The notes beneath the pieces were generated by a model that saw nothing but the letters and a program-made list of their open reading frames with translations, was not told the DNA's origin and searched no databases. The translations under genes and the position numbers were made by a program. From NCBI GenBank assembly GCA_947683625.1, contig CANTUR010000037.1:3372501-3436500 (forward strand): DNA of 64,000 nucleotides, written 5' to 3'. Below, in pieces: positions 13,371 through 28,868 of the stretch. Every line of letters begins with the position of its first letter. The stretch's first letter is position 1. The stretch is from Mallotus nudiflorus (lineage: Eukaryota; Streptophyta; Magnoliopsida; Malpighiales; Euphorbiaceae).

Positions 13371-14302
13371 TTGGTCAAAGAAGAAGTCAAGATACAATTA
13401 AAGATAAAGTTTCTAAAAGTGGTAGAGGATACTCAATGGTTAGCAAACATAGTTTCGATTCCAAAGAAAGATGGGAGGGTTAGAGTATGTGTGGACTACC
13501 GATATTTAAACAAGGCCTGCCCCAAAGATGACTTTCCGCTACCACACATCGATACGTTAATTAATAACATAACTTCCAACGTGATGTACTCTTTGATGGA
13601 TGAATTTTTAGGGTACAATCAGATCATGATGGCGGTAATGGATAAGTTAAAGACATCCTTCACTACCGAATAGGGCGTATACTGTTACCGAATTAATATG
13701 AACCCTAAAAGGGATCAAAAGTGCTGAAATGTTAAGAATTTAAGCTAATTAGTTTAATTTCCTATTTCGAAAATAGGAAATTAAACTAATTAGCTTAAAT
13801 TCTTAACATTTAGGCATTTTTGATCCCTTTTAGGGTTTATATTATGAATGATGCCTTTTGGATTAAAGAATGCAAGGGCCATTTACCAGAGTATGGCAAC
13901 CGCTTTACTGCACGACATGATCCATAAGAAGGTAGAAGTGTATGTGGATGATATGATGGTGAAATCTGCAACCAGGGAAGGGCATTTTGAGGCTCTAGAT
14001 AAGTTTCTAGCAAGGGCCAAAAAGTGCAATCTCAGACAGAATCTGAAGAAATGTGTTTTAGGGTTATATCTGGGAAACTATTGGGACATATTATCAGTCA
14101 TAAAAGAATAGAGGTGGATCTGGATAAGATTAAGGCAATTAGGGATATGCCCGCATCAAGGAACGAAAAAGAGGTCCGAGGGTTCCTGGGCCACTTGCAG
14201 TATATCTATAAATTTATAGCTAAATTGACAACCGTCTGCAATCCCATCTTCAAGCTCCTAGAGAAAGATCAACCCGTGATATGGGATGAAAGGCGTCAGT
14301 AA
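13371..14302 (+). pseudogene. Reverse transcriptase of the TAT element, interrupted
   Basis: Two halves of a Ty3/gypsy RT are split by a foldback insert at 13701-13837. The first half (13371-13673) has WLANIVSIPKKDGRVRVCVDY, RYLNKACPKDDFPLP and the first catalytic Asp block SLMDEFLGYNQI. It ends at a TAG at 13671. The second half (13848 on) has MPFGLKNA and the catalytic YVDDMMVKS, the YxDD variant usual in TAT elements. A frameshift near 14070 continues into KEVRGFLGHLQYI, the RT thumb region. Both active-site motifs survive, but no intact enzyme can be made. Confidence 0.88.
13701..13837. mobile_element. Foldback MITE inside RT
   Basis: Near-perfect inverted repeat with ends AACCCTAAAAGGGATC and GATCCCTTTTAGGGTT and an inner pair around TAGGAAATTAAACTAATTAG, leaving almost no loop. 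It splits RT between the YCYR and MPFG motifs. The flanks TTAATATG and TATTATGA are imperfectly alike, so a TSD is likely but its length is unclear. Confidence 0.75.
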
Positions 14303-14752
14303 GCCATTGAAGTTATCAAGGATTATATGATGAATCCTCATATTTTTCAATCGCCAAGGTCGGGTAAAGCCTTAATCCTATAGCTGGCAATTGAAAAAGA
14401 TGCAATAGGGGCAATGTTGGCATAATAAGGCGAAGAGAAGATAGAGCATGTTGTGTATTACTTGAGTAAGAAGCTTCTACCTTACAAAACTAGTTATAGC
14501 CTTATGGAGAAGATGTGCCTAGCAGTGATTTGGACAATAAATAAACTCTGACACTACTTTAGTCTTACAAAGTGCAGTAATTTCCAAACATGATCCCCTC
14601 AGGTATCTCCAGCAGACCCTGTCGCTTATAGGAAAGTTAGCTAGGTGGCTCGTTCTACTCATAGAATTTGACATAGAATATACAACTAAAAAAACAGTGA
14701 AGGGGAGAGCGGTAGTAGACTTCTTGGCACAGAGCCCAGTAGATGATGACTA
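14303..14752 (+). pseudogene. RNase H of the TAT element, decayed
   Basis: In interrupted frames the expected Ty3/gypsy RNase H blocks follow RT: a LAIEKDAIGAML-like stretch near 14383-14420, VYYLSKKLLPY near 14453-14485, and a tail reading VVDFLAQSPV near 14715-14745. Stops at about 14300, 14380 and 14424 break it. Confidence 0.65.
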
Positions 14753-14754
14753 AG

Positions 14755-15213
14755 AATGGAAGTTGGAGTTTCCTGATGAACACCTGGGGGTAATAGAGGT
14801 ACAAGTTTGGGAAATGTACTTTGATAGAGCCATCAATAATAAAGGGGTCGGAATAGGTGTGATTTTGGTCATACCAGAGGGAGCGATGATATCGATGGTA
14901 AAAAGACTCGAGTTCGAGGTAACCAATAACCAAGAAAAATACGAGGCCTACATTTTTTATCTAGAGGCATTATGCAGTGTAGGAGCAGAGAATGTTACCG
15001 TGTATGGAGACTCCATGTTAGTCATAAAATAAGCTACTAAAGAGTGGGAGATAAAGGAGGACAGTTTGCGTATGTACTGGGAATATTTAGCTACTATCTT
15101 GTGCTCATTTATTCAGTGTAAGTTTATTCACTTGCCAAGAGAAGGAAACCAGATAGCTGATGCCTTAGCCACACTAGCCTCTATGTGGGAAAATGGGAAA
15201 CAGCCAGGCTAGA
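14755..15213 (+). pseudogene. Second, archaeal-type RNase H (aRNH) of the TAT element
   Basis: The block WEMYFDRAINNKGVGIGV (about 14808-14860) matches the start of the second RNase H of TAT elements, where the first catalytic Asp sits in YFDGA. Further catalytic regions are visible: LEFEVTNNQEKYEAY (14907-14950) and VYGDSMLVIK (15000-15030). A stop at about 15030 interrupts it, and the tail reads ADALATLAS near 15158-15185. Tandem RNase H domains are the reason for placing this element in the TAT group. Confidence 0.82.
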
Positions 15214-15379
15214 CCCTTAATTCTGATGAAATCTTGAGGCCCTTATTACAAGGAGGTGAGGGTGACACCAGTCGACACTACTGAGAAGCCTTGGTTTTAT
15301 AACTTACAAAGATATCTAGAGACTGGGCAATTTTTAGATTGCACTGATAGGAAAGAGAGGATATCACTGTAAATAATAT

Positions 15380-16536
15380 CTCAACAGTTTATAAGTCACA
15401 ATGGGATGCTGTATAAAAGAATGTCGATCAGGGTACACCTTAGATGTGTTGATAAGGATGAATCCCGAAAGCTTATGGAAGTGATTCACGAAGGAGTATG
15501 CAAGCCACACATGAATGGGATTGTCTTGGCAAAGAAAATAGCTCGTCAGGGTTACTTTTGGCTCACCATGGAAGTAGATTGCGTTAGATTTATGAAGAAA
15601 TGTCACAACTACCAAACTTATAGTGACGTTAGCCACTTACCATCTATGGAACTTCAGGGAATGACTTCTTATTGGCCATTTGTTGTATAGGGGATTGATA
15701 TTATAGGAGAGGTAAGGCCAAAAGCATCTAATGGTCATCGGTATGTTATTGTGGCTATCGATTACTTCTCCAAGTGGGTTGAGGCTGAATCTTATGCTAC
15801 TATGGGTTTGAAATAAATGTTGAGGTTTATTGAGAAGAACATAATTTGTAGATATGGTTTGCCACACCATATTATTATAGATAATGGGGTTCAATTTTGA
15901 GCAAAAATGGCTATGTTGTTGAAAGACTATAAGATTGAGCACCACAGATCATCTCTGTATAGGTCACAGATAAATGGGGCGGTGGAAGCAGCCAATAAGA
16001 ATGTGAAAAAGATCCTGGCCAAAATGTTAGAGAATTACCGAGATTGGGTGGAATACTTGTAATTCGTATTGTGGGGGTACCGAACCACTGCTAGAACCTT
16101 GACAGGGGTCACTCTGTACTTCTTGATTTAAGGATATGAGGCCGTTTTATCGGTGGAGGTTGAGATAAGGTCATTGCAAGTCCTGCTAGAGTCTAAGCTC
16201 CTCGAGTATCAATGGGTGGAGATTCGATTAGCTCAGTTGACATTGCTAGATGAAAAGAGGATAAAAGCTATGTATTATTCTCAGTTGTATAAAAAAAGAA
16301 TAGCTCGGGCTTACAATAAAAAGATCAAGCCAAGAAAGATCCAAAAAGGGGATTTGGTGCTGAAGCTTACAAAGTCAATCATGACTGACCCTCGAGAGAA
16401 ATTCAAGCCAAATTGGGAAGGACCATATCTGGTAAAGAAGTTATTTTTGAAAGGTGCCGCCATTCTGTCTAATATGGAGGTAAATGAGTTTAAAGAGCTC
16501 GTCAACTTAGACAAACTCGAGAAATACTTTTTGTAA
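15380..16536 (+). pseudogene. Integrase of the TAT element, decayed
   Basis: The N-terminal zinc-binding HHCC region appears as HEGVCKPHMNG followed by MKKCHNYQ (15486-15625). The DDE core follows: first Asp in IVAIDYFSKWVEAE near 15747-15790, second in DNGVQF near 15879-15897, and Glu in GAVEAANKNVKKIL near 15977-16015. Stops at 15688, 15814 and 15898 and others interrupt it. The C-terminal part (16153-16536) is open for 127 codons and has GDLVLKL and NWEGPYLV motifs. It ends at TAA. Confidence 0.85.
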
Positions 16537-18542
16537 AAAGTCTCGCTAGGGAGAAAACCTTGAAAAGAGGCTATCTAGGCAAAAATTATAGACAAAAAAA
16601 AAAGTCCTATTGGATTAAAAACCTCAAAAGAGGCAATCCAGGCAAAAGTTAAGGTTTTGTAAAAGGAGAGAGAAAGATGCAAAATGGTTAGTTGAAAAAC
16701 TTGTAAGGGCAAGCCAACTAACAACATGAGATGCATCAAAAGTAAAATGTATATACATATTATGCTTAAATTGAATGAAATAGATTACTTCAATTACTGT
16801 TAAGCATTGCATAAAGTGTCTATTACAAGCTGTTTAACTGACAAAAAGGGAAACTACATCTAACAAAAAGGAAAATGATGACTTAATTTCATGAGCTAAA
16901 TTTGTATTCTTTTCTTTTGTTGGTCACCTCGAAAGCTCAATACTTGTAACTCTCTTGTTCTCTTATTTCTAATAAATTCATCTCTTTCTGTCTGTTGTAA
17001 GTAGACCCATGCTTTGTAATGATCATCAGTAGTCTGATCTCCATTGTAGTCTAAGTTTCTCTCGATGGTTTTTCAAGGCCAAGTTACCACCAAGTGGTCC
17101 AGGAAGTTTTTAGAAAGGGGTCCTGGTTTGAACTTATGAACTAATTCTACGATCAGTTATTTGTGACCGTATTAACGACAGAGGCGGGCTGGATTATAAA
17201 AGGTGGCAAAATGAAGATCAACAATCAAAATGCAATATGTATAGGACCAGATAGTCACATGCTGCAATCTCCACCAAGGGCATATCCAGCGGATTAAAGT
17301 GTCAGAAAATGTTGATAACCAGCTGTGAACATCTATCGGAATGGGGTGTAGCTTCCTTGTTCAGTAATGTTTGGCCTTATAATGCCTAATGTCTTGAGGG
17401 AGTTCAAGCAGACTCAATTTTTCATAAAGCCAAATCTGCAAATTGACAAATGATGAGGTGTAATTGATAGGATAGTTGAAAGTCAGGAATTGACACTGGA
17501 GAGCTTATCTCCAATAGATTGAAGAATAATTATATTTTTGTGAATTTGTTTAGTCCAATAATAGTTTTTGCTAGAATGAGAGAGAAGGAATTAAGCCTTG
17601 ATTCCAATTGATCAAGAATGGAAAGGACCTTCGAATCACAGTGTTCAGAGGAAGAAACCAGCAGAAACTGGGTGTACAAACAGAGAGTTATCATGCAGGG
17701 CCAGTAAGTTTCTTCTTTGTTCACACCTATAGTGATCTCGAGGAAGGATTCTAATATGATTTCTAAATTGAGAATGCAGTGATAAGAGGAGCGTGGTGGA
17801 AGGTTGAATATATGTGCCATCTGGCATTGAATGGAGTGAGGGTTTGGGTTCTCAAGGTCAGGAACTGCAAGTCGACAAGTGGAATTTGCTTGATGATCAA
17901 GAATTGCTTTGAATTCCTTCGACAGGGGACATATTTCCACTGTGTTGAAGCGAAAAAAATGTTTCTGGGGATTCTAGAACTGAGTCATGGTATGAAGGAA
18001 GGGAAAATTGATCCTCCTAGTATGTAGTGATTTGAAGACCAAAAAGTGAAACGGCTCTAACCAAGCCCAAGACTTCTTATCTAAACTTTTCAAGATCGGT
18101 TGTAATATTTTGAGACTCCGTTCAGTCATGGTTTAAGCTTTTAGGGGTGCCTAGAGAGAGAAATTGGAGGTTAAGGATGAAGGTGTCTTAAGAGCAAGGC
18201 TGGGCAAAGGTTTTGAGCTTTTAAAGGGGTAGGACCGCTTGATAATGAGGTGATCGCATCTTCATCAGAAAGCCATGAGGCAATCACCTCTTCAGCAATA
18301 TCAATTGTTAAGCTTCATCGAACTGTACAATCTTAGTAAGTGTAAATCATAGTGTAGCGGGGCAGATGCACACACATGTAATCATTAAAATCAATTTGCA
18401 TGTAAAAGAATAAATTTAATTAAGATAAAAGTTGAATTCTGTAAACAATTCATCTAAAAAAATAGAAAAGTGTATGTGTTCATTGTCCAAGTTGAATAAA
18501 TCAGTCAAAAGGGGGAAACAATAATTTATAGGCCCTGGTACA
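16537..18542 (+). other. Noncoding 3' region of the TAT element, first part
   Basis: After integrase the element runs on without recognisable domains. AGGCAATCCAGGCAAAA-like phrases repeat at about 16570 and 16632. A cluster of GCGATCGCCTC-like motifs lies at 18236-18292. A 136-codon minus-strand frame at 17530-17940 is not recognisable and I treat it as chance or as untranslated antisense sequence. Confidence 0.5.
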
Positions 18543-20640
18543 TTAAGCGTCCGATCTGGCACCCTCAGGGTTATCCCCTCCTCCAGCGCCACTGCCACTC
18601 CCGTCCTCATCATCATCATCCTCATCGATCTGGAACACATCAATCTGGTGCCTAAGAGTGGTGATCCTCGCCTTGCTAGCCTCGTCACGGTCCTGCTCAA
18701 ACAAATCACAGGTTAGTGAATCATACAAGCATGCATACATGTAAGGAATAGAAAGATTCTTACCCTCCATTGCTGGGTGACCTCTAACATATAGTCTCTT
18801 TGAGCTTCTATCATGCCATACATGTATAGGCTTTGCTCCATAGAAATATGCATTGTTAAATGAATGTTATAACTAACAGATGGGTTGAGAATGATAATGA
18901 AAGTAGGTCAGGAGTGAACTTGCATGAGTGGCACCACCAGGGGTGCATACAGGTGTCAGATCTTAGTCTAAAGTCAAAAATTGACGAGACAACTCTCCAG
19001 GAGGGACCCAACATCGAGCTAAGGGTTCAGGGACATGAATGAAGCTATCGGGAATGAACTGAGAATTGGAGGCAGTAGGCGGCCTGGCCTGCTTGGCAGC
19101 TGCCGAAGTCTCCTCCTTACCTTAATCCAAACAATGCCTCAGGGGATCTCTCTCTCACACTTGAGATCTAGCCTGAGGCATAGGCCTAGCGGGTGCAGCC
19201 TAAAGGCAAGAAAAGGAAAGCATGTAAGAACACAACTAGTTCTTAAAGTAGGAAAAAGGCGATAGGGATATGCCTAAGAGGTAGAAGCAACATGGAAGGG
19301 CACTGTTAGAAGAAGGTGAGCTCAAATGAACTCCTCATATTGGCTCTTCACATGGATTGTGTGATCCACAACCGATAAGCATGCAACAACCTGAGCAAGG
19401 TCCTCGCCCTCCAACTCATGCGCCCAAAGCATGGTATCAGGAGGAGACCTGGGAACCCATCTTACTCTAGAGCCTCCCCTCCAATTCATGACCTACTCAC
19501 TAAGTTACCATGCCCGATATCCAGGGCTACAAAGGAGTACCCTCTTTTGGGCTAGGGGCCTAGAACGAGTCATTTCGATATTCCAGCTATCCTCAGGCCT
19601 CCACAAGTCATTCCAGATTTGCGAAAGGTGGAAATATCAGCAGGTAAGTAGATTAAATTTGTATAAATTACTAATGGAAGAGGTTATGTTTTGTAGGTAC
19701 TGCATCTTGTGTTAGGGAGTTCAAGTGCTGCCTATAGATATGCACCCGGGCGAGATGCCTTTTCAGGACATGATTGGCACCCTATATGTTAATAGTTGGA
19801 AAGTGATCCCCCACTTGCTGCACACCTATGAGCAGCTTAAGCTCTAAAGCCCAGACCTATCAAGAAAGTTGATTAGTTAGTGTAAATAAGTGGAGACTAT
19901 AATAAGTCAAAAGAGGGGAAGGTTATGACTTACTAGGATGGTGTGCCAAAAGCCGTAAAATCTCTTGGCCCCTTGGACCACCTCGTCCATGCTCTGATAC
20001 AGATAGGCGAGAGCATAGCTACCCCAGTCAAATATGGATACGTGATCAAGATCTCGGAGAGCTGGTAAGAACATTAGATCAATCGAGCTGGCGGTGTTGA
20101 CAAAAGAAGGTGGTGATGAGCAAGTAGAACAGGAAAGCCCTCACCACTTGATTAACCTCTCGAGGAGAAACCATAGCCACAGCCTGCTCCTGACTATATA
20201 AGCTCCTAATTAAGTCGAGCTTGAGGGTATGTGTCCCTTTTATATTGGGAGTTAGTCATGCCCAAAAGTCGCTCGATGTATGCGGCCCTATCCGAAGACA
20301 GTTGGTGTAAGCCCGTATTGAGGGGGACGGGGTCTCCAGCATAGGTGATCCCTGTAATAGTAGACAAATGACACTGGATCCAGAGTGAGCTCACCAAATG
20401 GGAGGTGGAAGGTATGGGTCGTGTTGAACCACCTCTCCATCAGTGCGTGTAGTGGCTGATAGTCTGTACATCCCTGCTTAGAAGGAAGTAAGAGTACAAA
20501 GTCCTTGAATCTAGTCTCCTGAATCTGATCCTTCTAATTGTCAGTTAGCTTGCTATAAAGGACTCGGGCCTTATGAAAATTCCTAGCACCCTTAAATGTT
20601 TGTGCATCGTGTTACAAAAGGAAAAAATAGGGAAGTTGAA
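18543..20640 (-). pseudogene. Antisense ORF (aORF) with plant mobile domain, decayed and spliced
   Basis: The minus strand between integrase and the 3' LTR carries a broken plant mobile (aminotransferase-like) domain protein. Reading 5' to 3': FKDFVLLLPSK then TFHLPFGELTLDPVSF (about 20535-20365), VPLNTGLHQLSSDRAAYIERL (20340-20260), FDWGSYALAYLYQSMDEV (20035-19985), VWALELKLLI (about 19855-19825) and FHLSQIWNDLWRPEDSW (about 19625-19575). The C-terminus is acidic and Gly-rich, ending GARSDA at 18546. A 71-base intron at 18693-18763 has a GT (GTAAGA) donor and GAGCAG acceptor, and the frame joins cleanly. Stops and frame changes make it a pseudogene. TAT elements are known to carry antisense ORFs in this position. 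Confidence 0.72.
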
Positions 20641-20696
20641 TTTATGCATTTCATTGTCACAGAAAAATTCAAAATGAATAAGCGTATAACTGATGT

Positions 20697-20835
20697 GGAT
20701 CGCCTTGCTATTGAAACATGTCGCCTCATCAATGAAGTGATCGCCTCATCACAAAGGCGATCGCCTCATCGAAAAGGCAACAACCTTTTAATCTGTAGGA
20801 GTGGCCATCGCCTCATCGAAGAGGCGATTGCCTCT
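20697..20835. repeat. Cluster of GGCGATCGCCTC-type palindromic motifs
   Basis: At least seven close variants of GAGGCGATCGCCTC sit in 140 bases, in both orientations because the core GCGATCGC is palindromic. The same motif recurs in the LTRs of this element and at 18236-18292. Confidence 0.7.
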
Positions 20836-20907
20836 ACGGGACACAGACAACAACAATTTTTGTTTTTTAACGTCAAAATGGCAAAATTCATATTTGTTTA
20901 ACCTAAT

Positions 20908-24285
<3,378 letters not shown>

Positions 24286-24371
24286 CTAATCATGCTCTAG
24301 AACCATAAATATACAAGAATAATCACTAACTCGATGCAATTTATAGGAAAAATAAAAAAAATTCGGGTACT

Positions 24372-24524
24372 AACTTCTTCAGATGTAGACGAATAGATGT
24401 GGGACCTTAGATCCACCAAAAGAGGAATTGAGCCTCCCCGTGTCAATCTAAAGCTCTGAGAAGTGCTAGCAAAGGGTGGGATGCGATCCCACTCAAGTAC
24501 AGGAGGTGTCCTCTTGTTTTCCAT
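24372..24524 (-). pseudogene. Possible first exon of the antisense ORF
   Basis: A minus-strand frame starts at ATG 24524 with MENKRTPPVLEWDRIPP and runs through a Ser-rich stretch to SSTSEE, where a GTTAGT donor-like sequence occurs near 24372. It precedes the plant mobile domain blocks on the same strand, with solo LTR copy B in between. The link is inference from position and strand. No domain is recognisable in the exon itself. Confidence 0.35.
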
Positions 24525-24879
24525 TGTTTAGAAAAGAGAGAGAAGTACAGAAAGTATAAAGGAGAAAGAGAGAAGAGAAGAGACAAAAAAAAAAAAGGGG
24601 AAAATGACAAAAAGTGGAAAAGAGGGGAAGGGGAGAAAAGTTATCTTTTATAGTAGGTGGAAGTTTAGGGTTTAAAAAAGGGGTCATTATTTACATGTGC
24701 TTGGAAATTGAAGTTCAGGAATGAAAGTCGTCTAAGTGAAGTTTTAGCAAGAACCGGGCCAGGAAAACACAAGATTCACACTTTTTAGTTCAATAAAGAT
24801 TAGGTTAGGGAAACCTAAGCTTCACATTTTCAATTGAACAATGTGTGGCCTAGGAAAACCCAAGTGTTACGCTGCGACA

Positions 24880-25490
24880 AGACAGGGTTTTTCAGGTTTG
24901 AATCCTCGAAGCTCAAAGATAGGGCTATTCGGGTTTGAATCTGTGAAGCTTAAAGATAGGATTGTTCGGGTTTGAATCTCCGAAGCTTAAAAACTGAGAT
25001 GACTGTTTGGGTAGTATCCCTGAAGTCGAAAGCAAATGACAATTGGATAAGGAAAACCTGGAAGTCTGTATCCCTAGAGAAGCGATGATCGGACCAGGAA
25101 AATTTGAGAATCACATCCCCAATGGTAATCGAGCTAGGAAAACTCGAGAACCAAAGTTAGTATAGTGATGATTGGACCAAGAAAATCTGAGAATCACATC
25201 CTCAATGGTAATCGAGCCAAGAAAACTCGAGAACCGAAGTTAGTACAACGATGATCGGACTAGGAAAACTTGAGAATCAAGTTTCGATGTAGTGACGATC
25301 GAGCCAAGAAAACTTGAAAATCACGCCTTCAGTGGGTTGATTAGGTGACAATTGGATCGAGAAAATCCAAGAATCACATCCCTAGTGGAGCTATAATTGG
25401 GCTAGGAAAACTAAAGGTTAATCGTCTTCGAATAGCTTATCAAATATTAATGAGTGGCTAATTGAGCCAGGAAAACCTAAGGATCACGGT
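24880..25490 (+). repeat. Imperfect tandem repeats upstream of the 3' LTR
   Basis: First, about three units of roughly 48 bases around TCGGGTTTGAATCT...GAAGCTTAAAG (24885-24995). Then about ten diverged units of roughly 40-48 bases built on GGAAAACTTGAGAATCAC (25040-25480). Tandem arrays in the 3' untranslated region are a known trait of TAT elements. Confidence 0.7.
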
Positions 25491-25626
25491 CACATTTTAA
25501 AATTGAAGAACTCATTTCTCGAGTGAAACTTGAGAGCCAAGAATGTTACTCATCTTATTTATTTGTTTGTTGTTGTGCATGTGATTTTTTGAAAAATGGT
25601 CATTATAAGCATTTGATTTTTCAAAA

Positions 25627-25641
25627 AATCAAGGGGCAAAC
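25627..25641 (+). promoter_or_regulatory. Polypurine tract of the TAT element
   Basis: A purine-rich run, AATCAAGGGGCAAAC, lies directly before the TGTAGACAC start of the 3' LTR. This is the expected plus-strand primer site. Confidence 0.6.
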
Positions 25642-27554
25642 TGTAGACACCCGATTTGGTCGGATCTTATTAGGAGACGAATTAGGGATGTTTGGTTTGA
25701 TCGGCCTGATGTTAACCCAATGATGAGAATGTGAAACTTGGACATAAGAACAAAACCTGAAGCTCCAATTGGAAATGGACTTGAAAGCCTAAAAGCCTCA
25801 AAAGCCCAAGACTTAACCCAATTGTCAAAAATAACCCAGGCCCATTTGGCCCAACATAGGCCCGGGCCAAAGAGGCGTCGCCTTAGTGCAATGAGGCAAT
25901 TACCTCTTTAGCAGCTGTTACAGAGGCGATTGCCTCATTGTAGAGGTGCTGCCTTTATGGCAGACCACTTGTAGCTACAACCATAGTGGCTAAGTGGTAT
26001 TGGCCCCACACCCCCAAACTTGATTTTGCATAAGGAAGAGATTTTTGGGGGGAAGAAAAAGGCTATAGCGGTTCATGATGAGCTAGAAAGCCTAGGGGCA
26101 TGGGCAAGGTAAGGGTATAAAAAGGAAAAAAAGAAAAAAAGGAAAAAGGGGGGACCTATTATTTTTTGCTGGAAAGGGAGAGAGAGTTCAAAGAAAAAAA
26201 GAAAGGGGGGCTCTAAGCTCTGAAAAAAAAAAGAAACAGAAATGTTCTTAAGAGAAGGGGAGAATCTAAGCCAAAGCAAGTTCACATTCCTTAAGAGAGA
26301 AAGGAGAAAAGCTTGTGTCAAAGTGAAAGTCATACCCAAAGGGAGATCACACTCAAAAGCACATCTTTGAGGGTCCATCACTTTGGTAAAATTTTGCATC
26401 CAAATACATTTTTTTTATGACTTCATCATTTTTGTGTCTAGTTTGCATATGACTAAGTTGTTAGTATACTTTAGGTATATTTTAGGTTTATTTTGTTTGT
26501 TACACTACCCCATTGATATGATCTCTTAAACTATTGCATGTAGTTGTAATTTGGCACCTGTTGGATGCATGTGTGCATGTATTACTTGCTTAGGGTAAAA
26601 GTTTGATTGTCTAGAGAGTTGAGCTAGCCTGTTGATCAGGCGATGCCTCTTCATAGAGGCGTCGCCCCCTTGTCAATGAGGCCTCTTCACAGAGGCGATC
26701 ACCACATTGATAGGTTTTCAGGCAACATGATCCCTTTTTTAGAAAATTGCATGATCTTCACTTTACATGTTTTTTTTTGTTACTTGTAGTTAAAATGTTG
26801 CATGACGATAGTTTGACCATTTAAGCCTTTTTAGTTCTTATTATAACTTTTTTCGAGAACATTATTTGTAAAATATTGTTACTAATATGCTTTATTTTAA
26901 GGAAAACTAACCATATGATTATTGTAGGAATTACTTTGTTGATTTACATCATTGAGTAGTCAATTTAAATAGCTAACCCCTTAGAGTATCTTACTTGTGT
27001 AAATAGTTTATTATTGGTTTATTTTCGGTATATGTATAGTTTATTTTTCATATATTTCTTTTGATTTTATTCAAAGGTGTTGTAATCTTTAATCTCTTCC
27101 CCCTTTGGTTTGAATAAATGGTTGTAAATATTGATTATCTATTTTATTTATTGTAAATAACGGGACTATGTACACGAAAAAGGATTAATATACAAACTTG
27201 GGCTTAATTGTAAAACTTGGGAAATAGATGAAGGCAAACGCAATTTTGAATGTAAATAAAGAAACAATTAAATAATTAAAGGTAATAAAACACAAAACAC
27301 AAACGGAGGCCAACCGCTAGGTTGGGTGAGCATTCAAATGCTCATACCTAGTTTCCGAATCCGATCTCTAATGACGGCTTCTAGGAACCTCCATAGAATC
27401 CAGTTGCTGTATAGTGTGTTTCGATTTTTATTTCGGTGGTAACTCTATCTCCGAATAGGCCTAAAACCTATATTGTATTTTCAAGTAGGTCTCGAGTCCA
27501 CACAATGTCGTGATTACTAAACATTTGAGCATGTGGTTAGCCCCGCCGCCTACA
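25642..27554 (+). repeat. 3' LTR of the TAT element
   Basis: 1913 bases, TGTAGACACCCG to GCCTACA, collinear with the 5' LTR. The GGCGATCGCC-like motif clusters lie at 25868-25955 and 26636-26705; the second is longer than in the 5' LTR. Confidence 0.9.
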
Positions 27555-27564
27555 ATATATATAT

Positions 27565-27822
27565 ATATCACCTCCTCAACTTGATATCTTTTATTAGTTT
27601 GATCCTTTAACATATAAACTAACCATTTAAATACCTTAATTTGATTGAAAAAAAAAAAGACTTAATCATTAATACTTTTGGACACTATTGAGGTGTCTAA
27701 ATGGAATTTTTCTAAGTTGAAGAAAAATAATTTAGACACTTAAATTAGGTCAAAGGCGTGTAAGTCATACATTTAGTAGGTGTCAAAATGGTGAATTTGT
27801 AGGTAGAGAGAAGTTTAAAGGG
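27565..27822. mobile_element. MITE-like insertion in the F3H-1 3' flank
   Basis: About 255 bases absent from the F3H-2 locus, where the TA run continues directly into the stop codon region. The ends CACCTCCTCAACTT and (reverse strand) CATCCCCTTTAAACTT are weakly alike. I do not see a clean TSD, so the class is uncertain. Confidence 0.4.
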
Positions 27823-27828
27823 GATGCA

Positions 27829-28821
27829 TTAAGCAAGGATTTTGTCAATGGGTTTGGTCCCCAAATTTGAGTTCTCCGAGTGGTTGAGCTGCTGTTGTTT
27901 AGCCAATTTTTTAAGCCTGGCTAGCTCCAGGTCCTTGTTCATCTTCCTCCTATACATCTCAGCAAATGTGATTGGTTCATCTAGAATTACCTTCTCTCCA
28001 TCTTCAATCCTGAGAGGATAAACTGTTGCTTCTGGGGCTGGGTTCTGAAATGTTGCTATGGACAGCCTGCTGCAATTTGAGTTCACTGCTGCTTGATGAT
28101 CTGCATTCTTGAATCTGCCATTGCTCAGGTACTGCCGGTATATACGCAATCGGATAAGTTAGTTCTGAAACACACATGGGCATGATCAAAATAGGGAAAT
28201 TAATTAGTTGTTGTATTGTACTCACATAGGCATGGTCTCCAAGATTGACAACGAAAGCTCCTTCAACAGGTTGAACCGTAATCCAAGTCTTTCCATTATC
28301 TTTAGTAGCCTGAAGGCCACCAACTTGGTCCTGGAGCAAGAGTGTGATGGTGCCAGGATCAGTGTGCCTCTTGAGCCCAAGTGTAAGGTCCGGTAGTGGA
28401 CATTTTGGGTAGAAATTGACCACAATTTTTTGGTCCATATCAACACATGCCTTAGTCAGGGCCTCTTTCTCCAACCCCATTGCCTCTGATAGCACCTCAA
28501 GCAGCTTGCAAGCAAGTCCCATTAGCTTCTCGCTATACTCCTCTGTCACTGCTCTCCATCCCTCTGGTTTGTCCGGCCATCGCGAATAGTCTCGGCTGCT
28601 AAGTGGGTATGAAAAGTACGTTACTATTTCCCGCCAATCTTCCACAGCTTCCCCCTGCATGAAACATCATATGGCATTAATTATCCAGGGATCATAATTG
28701 GTTTTCTTTGTTGAAAGCATATTATAAAATAAAAGGAAACTTTGTATACATTAATCATTGATTTTATTGATTTATTTTTTTTTAAATAGGGAGTTTAATT
28801 AATTAGGCAAAGAGCAAGGAA

Positions 28822-28868
<47 letters not shown>

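Noticed and set aside
17530..17940. 136-codon minus-strand frame in the TAT element
   Set aside because: No recognisable domain, and it lies beyond the stop of the antisense ORF without visible splice support.
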